Part shown: positions 1 to 11,711 of the stretch, one piece after another
How the letters are laid out: each line of letters opens with the position of its first letter
How positions within the stretch are numbered: the first letter of the stretch is position 1
Assembly (NCBI GenBank): GCA_002105175.1
Contig: MCGE01000009.1
Coordinates: 434,001 to 498,000 of the forward strand
Reading direction: 5' to 3'
Length of the DNA: 64,000 nt
Source of the DNA: Absidia repens
Taxonomy: Eukaryota > Mucoromycota > Mucoromycetes > Mucorales > Cunninghamellaceae
Position numbers and translations under genes: made by a program
Notes under the pieces: generated by a model
Seen by the model: the letters and a program-made list of their open reading frames with translations, nothing else
Database searches by the model: none
Told to the model about the DNA's origin: nothing

Positions 1-175
1 CACATACACACACACGCACACACACATTGACACAAGATAACCACAAAGATGTTAACCAAAACTACACTTTATTGATCTTTTATTAAAAAAAGGAGGGAAG
101 AGAGATAGATAGATGGGGGAGATAAAGAGGAAGAAGATGATGATAATAGACTATATAACGAATACACGACACAAT

Positions 176-1097
176 CTAATAAAAGGTGGAAGGACGCTTG
201 GCTTGGAAGAGAGAGCGGTTGGCCTTTTGGACGCGTTGGAGGCGGTGAGGTAAGGGGAAAGCGAGCTTGGGGGTCAACAATTGCTTGATGTATTGACGAC
301 GGACATCAGCGACAGCGACTTCAGCAACACGGATGATTTGAATGTTACCGAAACGAGAACGATGACGGGCAGCCATATCTTGGTAACAGGTACCGACAGC
401 TTCGACACGAGACATACCACGGTATTCCTTGTACATGTTGTGAGTACCGGAGCGAGAATCGTAACGGAGCCACACACCAAAGTTCTTGATTTGTTCAGGG
501 CGCTTTTCGAAGATCTATTAAAGCATAATTTTGTGGTCAGTTACTATTTCTCATACTACTAGTTTTAGTGTACTTACTTCGTTGACGGAAACAATTTCAC
601 CAGCAGTCTTCTTCACCTTGCGGAGCTTGGCCAAGAAGTACCAGAAACGAGACTTGGCAACAACATCATTGGGAGCAAAGATGCGCATACGGTAAAGCTT
701 GGGAGTACGGTCTTGTTCGGAAGGAAGCTTACGTCCAACCACCTGGTATTCGTGGAACTACCAATTTAAGAAAAAAAAATGCATTCGTGAGCGCCTGTTC
801 CATCCTATGTAAGCCCTAATCCTGCCTTTTCACAAACAGTACAATAAAACTGATACAGCCTCCTTATTACAAACGCAAAGTTCAATCATACTGACACACA
901 CATCAACAAACGATGTTGAATGTGTAAGTTAATATATCCAGTATAAATATAGGATTCCGCTATTTTTATCAACCATCTATCCATCTATCCATTTATCCAT
1001 CCATCCAATCCCGCACCATTTTATCACATCCATTGCCCATCCATCATCTATTACATGCCCATTCGGTCCATTTCGTGGGTTCACTTACTCTAGCCAT
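176..1097 (-). CDS. RPL20: 60S ribosomal protein eL20 (L18ae/L20 family)
   Basis: Cytosolic large-subunit ribosomal protein. The spliced model has three exons: 1089-1097, 578-757 and 176-514, giving 175 residues, close to the usual length of about 172. Exon 1 is only 9 nt (ATG GCT AGA) and is followed by GTAAGT. The protein then reads [16 protein letters not shown], a family hallmark, and continues through [19 protein letters not shown]. All junctions are GT-AG and keep frame ([21 protein letters not shown]). Introns are about 331 and 63 nt. The first intron separates the start codon from the body, as in the uL3 gene of this window, and holds a CCAT-rich stretch on the + strand near 970-1010. 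Being a ribosomal protein gene, it is presumably strongly expressed. Confidence 0.96.
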
Positions 1098-1497
1098 CGT
1101 CGTTGTGTGTTCTGAAAGAAAAAAAGAAGGGAAGGGAAAAGGGAATTTTCAAATGGGGAGTCGCTCTGACTTCGAGATTAATTTCAGATTCCGCTCGCTT
1201 CACCAGAAATAATCGAATATCGACGTATAGGACTTGGGGGGAGGCTGTTGAACGTGGGTAATAGCTGGTGCCGCCTTTCACCCTTCGGTAGCGAGACCCG
1301 CTCCCTCTGAGTACAGCGGACTACTGTTTGTGGATTTATGTTGTTGCTTTTTTTACTCTCTACAAAAATAACAGTAGAGAAAGAAGTAGTGAACCCGGTA
1401 TATATAGTATGTCTAGTCTAGCGTAGGACGAATTGGCGGTAGGCTTTAGGCTGATGGATATGGATGGTACAGTGGTAATGGAGTAGAGAAAGTAGAT
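1098..1497. promoter_or_regulatory. Upstream region of eL20
   Basis: About 400 bases upstream of the eL20 start codon. It is AT-rich and includes an A-rich stretch around 1113-1142 next to the ATG. I see no convincing gene and cannot assign transcription factor sites. Its left edge abuts the first dispersed repeat copy. Confidence 0.4.
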
Positions 1498-2262
1498 ATG
1501 GTGAGTGAACTAGAAATCAGGTGTATATCAGGACACTCAAAAAGCAGATACAATGACGGCTTTTTATACTATTTAATGGGTCAGAGGATGGATACTAAAA
1601 AGGACATATTTTATTTGAAAGAAAATGGTAAATACAAAACTATGAGCGCCGAGTTCATTATAAATAGTGGCCTAATGAAGGAAGCATATAGAAGACGAGA
1701 GGGGAGATCTGAAGAATGATTAACACTAATCTAAAGGAATGAATGTGAAAGAGATCTAATATACTGTACAAAATATGAGAGCGACACAAGGGATATCTTC
1801 GGCTGAAACATAAAAACGGTTAACGCTAGTCCACCGCGCGATGAGGGCAAAAACAAAAAAAAGGGAATCTAACGTGTTAGACATGAGAGAGACTAATGGG
1901 ACATTTTTCTTTGAAGAACGTAAAAAGAGACATATTTTATTCAGATGTAGATACAAACTATGTACAAACTTGCACTAAATCAAAACTAATAAAGGCTCCA
2001 AAAAGCCATCTGATGGTGGTTCTAAATCCTGAATTCAAAATGAAGGGTTTCCCCATGCCTCTTGTCAACCGTGCGCTGAAAACCCATCTAATCTAGTCCT
2101 GACACTAATTTAAGTCCACCAAAACGCTATAGGAGCTACAATTGTGAAGAATTCAAGAAGGAAGAAAAGGTAAAAAAAAAAAAAAAAATAGAGGGTAAAT
2201 AAAAATACACGTGGACGGGAATTGAAATATTTTCTGTGATCACTCACCCTCATGAACAATTG
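1498..2262 (-). repeat. Dispersed repeat copy R1 (minus orientation)
   Basis: Reverse-complemented, this stretch begins with a CCCGTCCACGTG box near 2210-2220, then a T-rich tract, then GGACTTAAATTAGTGTCAGG, a GGGGAAACCCTTCATTTTG-like segment, and CTGAATAAAATATGTCTC. The same ordered blocks occur in five other places in the window. On the + strand the anchor is TATTTTATTCAGATGTAGAT near 1935. The block order and intergenic position show it is a repeat copy rather than a gene. The short open frames inside it are not supported. Class unknown: no terminal repeats or transposase were seen. Confidence 0.75.
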
Positions 2263-2569
2263 GTTTTTTTCAGTCGCTGCACTCTTGGTGGATCTAAAAC
2301 GAAACCACTCCCTTTTTTTTTTTTTTTTTTTTTTTTTGTTTCTCGTCCTTTTATGACCGCATGATATAATATAATCATCAACATGGTGATTGTCATTTCC
2401 TGACAGAAACCAACCGACATTTAACAGCGATGGTATGGTGACTCTCTTCTCATGACAGCAGCCCATCATTCAACACGTTAGCATAGGGTTTTCAATACGA
2501 TTCACTATTTAACAATGCAAACGTGACGTCTCTCCGTTCTTATAGAATCAACCATCAACAAAAATGGTG

Positions 2570-3020
2570 ACAATCTCTTTTTAATCCAATCGTTATCATT
2601 CATTCTGCATTCAAGAGTTAGAACAACCTTTCGATAGGTTTTTAGAGTCTCCATTGGCTTAGTTTAGTTTTTAGTTTTTCTATCTTTTGAGTCTATATCT
2701 GAATAAAGTATGTCTCTTTTTACTTGCTTCAATGAAAACTGTTTAATTAGTCTCTTCATGCCTTGTAAAATAGAGTCGTTTTTACCGCCACCCTTTTCGA
2801 TTAGTGATGACAGTTATTGTGCTTCACTAAAAAAATATCCATTTATAGCTTTCTTACGTTGTCTCCTTTGTATAATGTATTAGATTATTCCACTTTATAA
2901 TCGTCCATTGATATTAGTATTGACCATTTTTCAGAACCCCTAATAGTTCCCCCCATGCTGCCACCAATAGATCACTTATAGTGCGGTTTTCAATATGTAC
3001 TGCTGGTGTGAATTACCTCT
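2570..3020 (+). repeat. Dispersed repeat copy R2 (plus orientation, 5' truncated)
   Basis: It matches the family from the segment before TTGGCTTAGTTTAG onward, including ATATCTGAATAAAGTATGTC near 2694 and the following TTCAATGAAAACTGTTTAAT, then a block ending near GTATTGACCATTTTTCAG. The CCCGCCCACGTGG start block is absent, so the copy looks truncated at its 5' side. It is divergently oriented relative to R1, with about 300 bases between them that include a run of 24 T near 2315. Confidence 0.6.
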
Positions 3021-3732
3021 GGGAATATTTGCATAGATTGGATATTTTATTGTCATACTCAAAATGAAATGCTCTCCATGATCCACGCAATCTTTATTCT
3101 GCATTACTAGCTCAAAGGACTATCTCTCACCTATGCAAAAGAAATTCGTCGAAATTTGCATCTCTCACCCACTTCCCTGCGCTCAAAATCCAAGAAAGAA
3201 TATCGTCATGCGATTTACGATATTTCACAGCCAGCAATTTTCTTTTAAAAAAAATGGCGCTGATAGAGCAGCTAATGAGGCAAAACTTCCGTATAAAGAC
3301 TAGTTTCATTCAACAGGTGCAAAGATATAGAATATAGAGAAACGCACAAGTGGTAACAATGTGAAACTTGTGATATCATATATTACATGCTGCATTGAGG
3401 TGTTAGATTAAATTTTAATTCAACGCCTTCAATTAACGCATGAAGTCCCAAATGGTGACCAATGCCAAATGTTAATCGAATTTTTGCTTGAAAAACGAGA
3501 AATTCACGAACACATAAATGAAGAGCATTGCTGGATTGTTTACTGTAATACGATAAGCATAAGAAGGATCTGTCAACAACATCACACTTTTCTAAATGCA
3601 ACGTATCATACAAATAAAGCAAGCTAGGAATTGCGTCATGGGAGACAAAATAGATACACAATAAGAGCAAGAGAGAAAATATGTCTTTATTGGATAAATA
3701 GGTATACAACTAAACTAGATAAAATAATAATT
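3021..3732. other. Intergenic, no gene seen
   Basis: AT-rich spacer between repeat copy R2 and the 3' end of the glycolipid transfer protein gene. A 108-codon open frame on the minus strand (3383-3709) has no recognisable motif and lies where the 3' untranslated region of the neighbouring gene should be, so I do not call it. Confidence 0.5.
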
Positions 3733-4624
3733 CTACACTAAACGCTTGGTATATTCGGGGTTTGACTCGAAAAGCTGTTGAAGAACCAGGACAATTTTCT
3801 TCAAGGCAACGATCCAGTCCTTCATGTCGTTGATATTGGAGTCGTCCAGCATGCCGATAGTCTTGTAAAAGTCCTGACGCCAAGGCATTGATTTAACAGC
3901 GAGCTAAATAATAAAAAATGTGTCAACCATCTTTTTTAGGATCAAGAGAAAAGGGGTAGGTGTCTTACATGAAACATTGGTCGCACAAAGAAGGAATGAT
4001 ATGGGCTGAGAGTGAGATCATAGGATTGTCTAAATGATGATTCTAATTCTTCGGTGGGGTGAAGGAGACTATGGTGTAAGGCTGAAGAGGTAAAATCAAG
4101 ACCGCTAAAGTAAAAACGTTGCCTAATAAGTAGTGATGTATCCAATATTGTCAATAGTCCTGAATGATTTTTTTTTTTTTGTTACCGAGTTAACCAAAGG
4201 ACAGCTTCAGTCGCTATAGGTTTTTCTGGTTTGCTGGTCTCTAGTATCATAAGAGCTTGCAAAGTACGATTGACAGATGGGTCTGTGTTGTACCGTAGTC
4301 GTATTTTCTAAACAGTAAGAGATTAGTGAGTGGTGCATATACCTAGCATAAACAAAGCCTTTTTCTTTTTTACCTGAACATTGGTCTTTAAATCATTTTG
4401 AACCACGGCAAACGCCGGCGAACCAAAAAGATCTAGATTTAGTAAAAAATATATATAAAAAAAAAGTCAGAACACAAAAAAGGATATCGAAGTCATTAAG
4501 GAGGAAGTTTACCAAACATATTTATAAAACCATCGGTAGCTTCGAGAAATTGAACGGTGTCAATCCCTTCCTCAGTAATAAGGACGTCTTGAAAGGATCG
4601 AGTAACTAAAGTGAAGTAAGACAT
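3733..4624 (-). CDS. Glycolipid transfer protein (GLTP fold)
   Basis: Cytosolic lipid carrier expected to bind glycosphingolipids or related sphingolipids and move them between membranes. Five exons: 4513-4624, 4374-4432, 4186-4307, 3969-4122 and 3733-3903, giving 205 residues against about 209 in human GLTP. The lipid headgroup centre is intact: NDLKTNVQKIR carries the Asp, Asn and Lys; ATEAVLWLTR has the stacking Trp; SPYHSFFV supplies the His. The C-terminal part (MPWRQDFYKTIG) also fits the family. The start is the least certain part. An ATG at 4624 opens in frame (MSYFTLVTRSFQDV); another ATG at 4749 followed by GTAAAC cannot be joined in frame with the visible acceptor. It shares a 408-bp divergent promoter with DEF1. 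Confidence 0.9.
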
Positions 4625-5032
4625 TAAGAAGGTGGGAAGAAGGAAAAGAAGGTGTGACTTGAAAAACCAAAAGAAAGGCAGCGATTTGCTATGTTTTTTG
4701 ATCGGAATTTGAAAACTTTTCAATCAACCAGGCGTCTGCCTGTTTACGTAGCCATAACTAATTTTTTTTCTTTTTTCCCTCTTTTGTTTTCAACTTTCTT
4801 CTTTTAGTTTTTTGAACGCTACTCTTAATCTTCACTTTTTATCTCTTTATACAATCTATCTCACTTCTGAATAGGATTGTAGGATTTACGAATAACAAAC
4901 AAAAAAGGTATAAAAGAATAGTATTGATGAAGGAGAAGAGAAAAAAAATACAAAAACATGGATATTAATATGATGATGTATATATTCTGTATTGTATTCT
5001 CTCACGTTTCTATAGAAATTATAACAACAAGA
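4625..5032. promoter_or_regulatory. Divergent promoter between GLTP and DEF1
   Basis: 408 bases between two divergent start codons, with long pyrimidine tracts (for example around 4764-4850 on the + strand). This resembles the CT-rich leaders seen before many genes in this window. No specific factor site could be assigned. Confidence 0.45.
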
Positions 5033-7762
5033 ATGACATCATACGCAACACGAACACAAAGCTCCACAGAACAGAATGATTTGAAGAAACTGAAATCCAA
5101 ATATTCCTCCAAGTTAAGCACACTCAAAGAATTATTTGCAGACTGGTCAGACGAAGATCTCTTATTTGCCCTTGATGAAGCTGATGGGGTATTGGAAGTA
5201 GCAGTGGATCGTATTAGTGAAGGTAAGTAAAAACTCTTGTAAACATACTATATAAATATGTCATGTATCAATACTCATCTCTTTTGTTATTTATTATAGG
5301 CCATGCGACTCAATGGGGTGAAGTCAAGACCAAAAAAGCTAAGAAAGAAGCTCAACAAAAAGCCAAAGCAGCAGCAGCAGCAGCAGTACCTTCTTCTGCA
5401 CAAACCATGTCATACCAAAAACCTGAACGTACTTATACTGAACGACCCAAACCAACAAAAGGTAAAACGCGTGTGATTTCATTATTATTGTTATTATTTG
5501 ACAGATTTGTTTATTTTGAATTTTTAACCTCATTTTTTTTACTCAATTTGCTATTTAAGCTCGTGTACCCAGCTCCCATAACAACAACAACAACATCAAT
5601 AACAATTATTCAAGAAAACCTACCACTCCAGCTGCATCTTCTTGGGGATACAATTCAGGACAAAAATCTTCTTCATCTTCATCTGCCTTGGATAGTACTG
5701 GCGGCTCTTGGGCATCTATTGCTTCGACAAAACCTGCACACGATACTTCTGAATGGAATACAACAACTACCACCAATGATACTACTACCATCACCTCTAC
5801 TACCAACACTATAACGAATGATTCTTGGGATCAACCTTCCTGGGCTAATGATGATAAAGAAATTACCGAAACTACCACTTCCTCTGCTTTACTAGATGAT
5901 TCTGAAAAACCAAAATCATGGGCAAGTTTACTAAAGTAAGGAAACTTAGAATTGTTTTTATCCATCTATATACTAATAATGATCCATTTATATTAATAGG
6001 ACGCAACCCAAACCTGAACCTGTACAAAAACAAGAATCTGAATGGACCGCAAATGAAGAACGAAATACCACCACTGATGCTGTAGAGGATGCTTGGAATA
6101 CGAAGGATGATGAAATCGTGAAAGATGAATGGAATGCTCCGGTTGAAACACCATCTGATGCCTGGGGATCAAGCACTGCTGCCGTTGTTGAACCTGAAGA
6201 ACCCAAAGAAGTACCTGAATCCGTGCAAGATATTGAATCAAGCAAACCCGCCAATCGTTTGGCTCAAGAATCTCCTGTTGCCGTGCCAAGCAATGACATT
6301 GATATCAAGTTTGGCTCTTTGAACCTGGCTGATGAAGCTCCTCAAGAACCTGCTCATATTGAGGAAAGGTAAATAATCTTACAGAAAAATTAAAAAAATA
6401 TAAAAATTGGTATCATTAAAACTAAACAATTTTTTTAATAGTTTAACCGATACCAAGGTCGAAGCTCAACCTCAACCTCAAGCTGCTGTTGAACCCACTG
6501 TTGAACAAGCCGCTCCCATCGACAACTTCTCTCAATCCACTACTCAACAATCTTCCTACTTGAAACAACAAGAATCAGCTTACCCTCAAACCAATCAACA
6601 ACAACAACAAGTTCCTGCTCAGACACAACCTACTCAACCTCAAATCCAACAACAAACCCAACCCCAACAACAAAATCAACAACTTCCTCAGCAATTCCCT
6701 CATCAACCTCAACAACAGCAACAACAACAACAACCATTTGGTATGGATCATCTTACATCCGCTTATAGCTCCTATTTGCCCAATCAACACCCCACTGGTA
6801 TGTCCGGATTTGGTATGAGTCCTATGGGTAATTTGCCTGATTATGGTGTTTATGGTACTGAAGCTCAACGTGCTGCTGCCATGGTAAGTAGAAAAGTAAA
6901 AAAAAAAAAAAGTTTGAAATAATGACTTACCGCGTATATATTTTATCTCTTTGTTTTTCAGGGTTATTACGATCCTTCTGCTTTCAACAACTCACCTGCT
7001 GCCATCAATGCAAGCTCCTATCCTTCCCGTGATAAGTTTGGTCAAGATACTTCCGCGTCTCTTGGTACCCCTCAAGGCCAATCAACCCCTGGACAAAGTC
7101 AAGGATTACACGGTCAACAAATGTATCCTGGTATGCCTTACTATCCTTATTACTACATGCCCAACCATTACAACGCTTACCAACAATCTATGTACGGTCA
7201 ACCTATGATGGGCAAGAACATGTATCCCAATATGTATCAACAACAAGCCACTTCTGCTAGCAAGCCTTCTACCCAATCCCCATATGGTGTCAATGGTGCT
7301 GGTGCTGCTGGTGCTGCTGCTGCTTCACCTTACGCTCTTCATTCTCAGTTATATAATCAACCTACAAGTGCTGCCGCGGGTGCTACTGCCGGAGCCGGTG
7401 GTGTGAGTGGATACGACGATTTGCAACAACAATTTGGTTTACATGATTATCAAAAGTCTCCTTACGGTAATGCTGGTGGACAACAATTGCAAGGTTTCTT
7501 GGGCCATCATTTACAAGGACAAGGCCAACAGCAACAACAAGGCCAACAACAACAAAGCCAGCAACAACAAGGTCAGCAACCCTCCTCATCCTCCCAACAA
7601 GGTCAAGTGGTAGATCCATCCCTCAAGAACGACTCTGGTCGCGGCAACCTCACTTCTTCTCAACCTCAGCAACAACAGCAACATCAAATGAACAACTACT
7701 TTGGCCAACAACAAATGTTTAGTTACCAACAGTATCCCCAACAACAATATTGGAATCAATAA
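5033..7762 (+). CDS. DEF1: RNA polymerase II degradation factor Def1-like protein (CUE domain, Gln-rich)
   Basis: Homologue of yeast Def1, which recruits the ubiquitin machinery to damage-stalled RNA polymerase II. Six exons: 5033-5222, 5300-5461, 5560-5935, 6000-6368, 6442-6883 and 6962-7762; 779 residues. The N-terminal CUE-like domain (about residues 15-65) has LKELFADWSDEDLLFALDEA followed by RISEGHATQWGEVKTKK, the signature of Def1 orthologues. A Lys/Ala-rich segment follows. The rest is low complexity: WGS/WAS-containing acidic stretches, then Gln-rich and PQ-rich tracts and a Tyr/Met/Gln C-terminus ending QQQYWNQ. This matches the prion-like Gln-rich tail of yeast Def1. An ATG at 4958 lies upstream in frame, but the residues it adds look unrelated to the family, so I start at 5033. 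Confidence 0.9.
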
Positions 7763-8150
7763 AAAAATACTTCTTTTATTCTTTTGTTACTCTTGTTTTA
7801 TATTTTTTATCATATTTGTCGTCTTTTTTATTTTTTATTTTGATTGGGATCGGGTTTTTGTAGTTATATGTGGATGTCGTATTTTATAGGGATGGGGAAT
7901 AGTCGTCTCATGGTGAACCACGTGGTAATAGGCTATTTTATCTTGAATGGTGGGCGATGTCTGTCAGGTAAACCAAAGACATGAACAAATCGAATCGGAG
8001 TGTAGATACTAACTAGATTGGGGAGATTTTTTATTCTTCTTTTTGCGTGTGATGATGCTTGAACAAGAGGCAAACTGGATGCAAAGCAAACTGTGGATAT
8101 GATGATGCTTGTCAACGAACGCACAGACTTTCAAAGGGTTTTAGGCTGAT
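7763..8150. other. 3' flank of DEF1, no gene seen
   Basis: T-rich sequence with DEF1 3' processing signals (AATAAAAAAATAC right at the stop). No supported coding region up to about 8150. Confidence 0.45.
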
Positions 8151-8847
8151 ATGAATGAGGTGACGAATTTTCTTTGTATTCCAAATGGCGCCTGTCACTC
8201 ATGTCATCCAGTCCCAATGCACTATTATTATTATGGCTACTCTGACATACATAAAAGCAAGCTTAGTGATGGGATCTTCCATTCCAAGTACTCTCCGACT
8301 TCTTGGACCATCCGTGTGAGCCTGCTTCTCATCTCCTCCCCCCCATCCTTCTTTTTCTTGGATCACCTGTCGGCAGGATTCGGCTTACAAGTTTCAGATG
8401 AACCAAGGTGAAATTATGGCTATCAAGATGATGGTGGTGGTGGTTATCTTGAAACGTTTGGCGATAATATGTCTATTGGTAAGTCTTATTAGAGTTTTTA
8501 TTCTCGGAGGTGGAGAGAGAAAGTCAAGTGTGGGAAGTGGATATGCTAACCTTATGATACTAACTTTGTTAAGGTACCACCTCTCTCGATAGCTAGGTGG
8601 ATCAAATTGTACCATTTTACCGGTCACGATTCCCCGCTCCTTAACGCAGCACAACGAACAGGACACTTTCTTTGCTCTGATCTGACTTGAATTCAATGGT
8701 ACCAATATTACTATGACTCTGACGCTGATGTGATACTATCATGGATCAAGACATTGGAACCTGAACAAGTAAAAAATGAAATAATAATAATAATCGTCAA
8801 GGAATAATAATTATGGTATTGATCACTTTTTTTTTAGACCAAGCGTG

Positions 8848-8896
<49 letters not shown>

Positions 8897-9239
8897 CCTC
8901 GACTTGTATCTCAAGTGCCACTTGAATTGATCGATGCTATTAGTCATGTATTAGAACTACACGAAAAACATCGCAATGTCAAAAAAAAAGTCTCGATTTT
9001 GGGCGGGAAGGATTCGTATCTTAAGTAAAAGCATCAAAAAAGGAAAAGGGAAAGAGTGGAATGGGAAACAAGGTTTATTGATTCTTTTTTCTTTTTAATT
9101 TACTATTCAAGATATACCGTGGAAAAACGACAAACCAGCATTTATTTTCAACATCAAAGATGAAATACACATAAAGTGGGATGGGTTTGATTATGACCCC
9201 CAACAAAACTCCTCATTCCCAGTGTCTCAGGTCCCTTGA
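8151..9239 (+). pseudogene. Decayed multi-exon gene of unknown family
   Basis: Coding-like blocks are spliced by good GT-AG sites but broken. Block A (up to 8478) reads GFGLQVSDEPR, an in-frame TGA at 8409-8411, then NYGYQDDGGGGYLETFGDN, before a GTAAGT donor. Block B (about 8574-8768) needs a +1 shift, then reads RWIKLYHFTGHDSPLLNAAQ, hits TGA at 8688-8690, and continues in the same frame as IQWYQYYYDSDADVILSWIK before GTAAAA. Block C starts at 8838 and runs into a TA/TG microsatellite that throws the frame off; PRLVSQVPLELIDAISHVLE follows. Block D (9112-9239) reads AFIFNIKDEIHIKWDGFDYD and ends at TGA. I do not recognise the family. Both in-frame TGAs could be CGA with a C-to-T change. The left end is uncertain (8151-8380). 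A live gene with unusual splicing is less likely. Confidence 0.55.
8852..8896. repeat. (TA)n(TG)n microsatellite
   Basis: An alternating TA run from about 8852 to 8880, followed by TG to about 8896. It sits inside the third coding-like block of the decayed gene, where the reading frames before and after it disagree. Confidence 0.9.
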
Positions 9240-10067
9240 GAAGGCGGGCGATCATGGATGGTCAAGCCGAAGCGGAAAAAGAAATATACATTGGTCAAAG
9301 AAACACATATCTAACGTAATATTTTTATACGAATACACATTTAGATTTAGGTGAAATGACGATTGGACGGAAATAGCACATGAATTAACACCGATCTTTT
9401 TTTATAGAATTGAAATACAAACTCCACTAGTCATCAAAGCTCAAAGAATTAGTCCTTTAGTTTACTTCTTTCAGTTTATAGAGAACCACATTCGTACTGA
9501 CTTTTTCAATATATTTATTTTTGTATCCAATAAAAATTTGTGCTTTATTATCGCATCCATTTTATGTGTTTTGTATATAAATGTCTTTGAATGTGTTTGC
9601 GTGTGCGGATAGTTTAGGTTGTCATTTCGGAGCAAGTCGTTTTTTGACAGCGGGCGGACTTGACAAGACTAATGATACTACGAAAAAGCTTCTTCCATTG
9701 GAGTTTCTTTTTTATGATTCTTTGCACACTGGCCTTGTCTATACAAGTCAAGGTATGTATGACAAGATGCAATTCTTCTTATATAAGAAAAACATTAAAA
9801 AAAAGATTTTTCTTCTCCTTCCTTCTTTTTTTCTCGTCCTTCTTTTCATCCCTTTCCCTCTATTTTTTTTTTTCTTTTTTTTTTTTTTTTGCTTGTGTGC
9901 ACCTTTTCTTACTTATCCCTGTATATAGTATTGTACCCGCCCATTCAACTAGAAAAAAAAAACCCGCACAGAACAGTTATAAATTATATAAATTTATATC
10001 ATCAATACAACATATATCTATATACCACACCGTATCGTGAAAACAATAATAGACATCATTATCATTT
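9240..10067. other. Intergenic, upstream of the methyltransferase gene
   Basis: AT-rich. Contains a strongly T-rich tract (about 9855-9890), typical of leaders here. Open frames at 9581-10040 are mostly poly-Phe and poly-Lys translation of this tract and are not supported as genes. Confidence 0.5.
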
Positions 10068-11711
10068 ATGGGAACAAAGCACAGTAAATCAATAGCATCT
10101 CAAGAGACGACGTCCTCACGTGAAAAGTCACCACATGTACAATCTAGTCCGTCCATCATGGTGAATGGGCGAACGTACCACGATATCGGATCTAGTGCCT
10201 ATTGCTTACCACGAGACGAACTAGAACAAGACCGATTGAATTCGGTAAAGAAATGGATGATTTTCGGGTACCTGCATTTGTAACTAATTTTTTTTTTCTT
10301 GGGCCTTGGGCGGGGTCTAATTTTGATCATCGACATAGCAACATTTTTCACTCAAAGTAATTTTCGATGGGTAAGAAAAAAAAAAAAAGGGCGGGCTTTT
10401 TTTTTTTTTTTTTTGTTCTTCTTCGCTAAACTACGAATGTACTTATTCATGTAGAAATATACTACCTACCATTACAAACTCCTTGGCGCAGGAAGCCAAG
10501 ATACTTGATGTTGGCTGTGGATCCTCCACCTGGTGTTTAGTAAGAATGCAAAAAAAAACCTCCTTCCCTAATTATCACTCCGTCACTCTCATTCTCATTC
10601 TCATTCTCAATCCACTTGTATACATTCATACTTACACAAACACAATATAATCTTCTGTCTTCCTTTTTCACACACACACATACACACACACACACAACAT
10701 AACCTTATCATTTGCTTCAACCGACCACTATATCTAATACTTGAACTTCTTGTTTTATCGAAAAAATATAGGAAATGGCGCTGGACTATCCTCGAGCTGA
10801 AATCCGAGGTTTGGATATGGCCGACATGTTTCCCACAACGATCCGCCCTCAAAACGTTAATTTTGATTTACACAATGCTTTGGAAGGCCTACCTTATGAA
10901 AACAACACATTCGATTTGGTGCATATGCGACTATTGATTGCTGCTTGGCGATTGGACGAGTGGGCGTTTATACTGAAGGAGATTTATCGTGTACTGAAAC
11001 CCGGCGGCTATGTGCAACTTGTGGAATCGGACTTTACGGTAAGGAACAAAATGATGAGTACAATAGTACAACGGCAAAACGATCAGGGGCTCGATACAGG
11101 AAGGGAGGGGAGAAAGAAAAAGTGTTGGTATGACACAACTTTGTCTCTCTGCCTTGACTCCGGGATCACCGAGAATGAACAAACTTTACTGACTTTTTTT
11201 TACACTGTTTTTGGAAATATTTGGCTTATTTCTCTCTATGCTCTCGGATGATATGATCGGTTAGGTGGCACAAAAAAGCCCTATGGTGGAATTATTTAAC
11301 AAGACTTGTAAGAAAGGGGAGGGGAGAACAAAAAAGACAGTAGACTGATGATGACCATGACAATGATGCTGATATAATGTTATTATTCTACTAGTGTATA
11401 CAGCGATGCAGGAACGAGGTCACGATCCCTGGATTGTCCAACATTTAAATCAGCTTTTACCTGAACATGGTTTTGAAATTGCGCAAAAGGAACTCAAGAT
11501 GGTCAACTACGGTGAACCTGGCAACCCCATCTCTCAAGAAATGCTATGGAATTGGAAAAGTGCCATGAAAGCGATGAAGCCCATTTTGGCCCGCCATTTA
11601 TTACGACAACCTGATGAATATGAACGATTCATTGACCGCTATATTCAAGAATGTGAACAATTTGGCTTGTTCTTAGAATTGGCTGCTTTTGCTGGTAGAA
11701 AACCTCTTTGA
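10068..11711 (+). CDS. SAM-dependent methyltransferase (class I, fungal type)
   Basis: Class I S-adenosylmethionine methyltransferase; the substrate cannot be read from sequence. Six exons: 10068-10267, 10339-10356, 10455-10539, 10772-11038, 11265-11307 and 11395-11711; 309 residues. Motif I is ILDVGCGSSTW (about residue 85), which binds SAM. Next come the acidic loop (GLDMADMFP), the post-I strand (NTFDLVHMRLL) and the LKPGGYVQLVE motif. Exon 2 is only 18 nt; using its internal GTAATT donor restores the frame IFG-NIFHSK-NILPTI. The N-terminus carries a short Ser-rich segment and YHDIGSSAYCLPRDELEQDR, similar to fungal LaeA-like and velvet-associated methyltransferases and other small-molecule methyltransferases. 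Equating it with LaeA would be speculative. Confidence 0.85.

Noticed and set aside
1498..1719. 73-codon + frame
   Set aside because: Falls inside repeat copy R1 and is antisense to its orientation; no homologous block in the other copies stays open.
2110..2469. 119-codon minus frame, similar to a + frame at 12356-12583 (shared SDHRK and RPR segments)
   Set aside because: The similarity comes from both lying over the 5' end of the dispersed repeat; long Phe or Lys runs and frame breaks argue against a protein.
3383..3709. 108-codon minus frame
   Set aside because: Directly downstream of the GLTP stop on the same strand, no motif, hydrophobic AT-rich composition.
9581..10040. 115- and 126-codon open frames rich in Phe and Lys
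   Set aside because: Translation of T-rich and A-rich leader tracts; no domain, no splice support.
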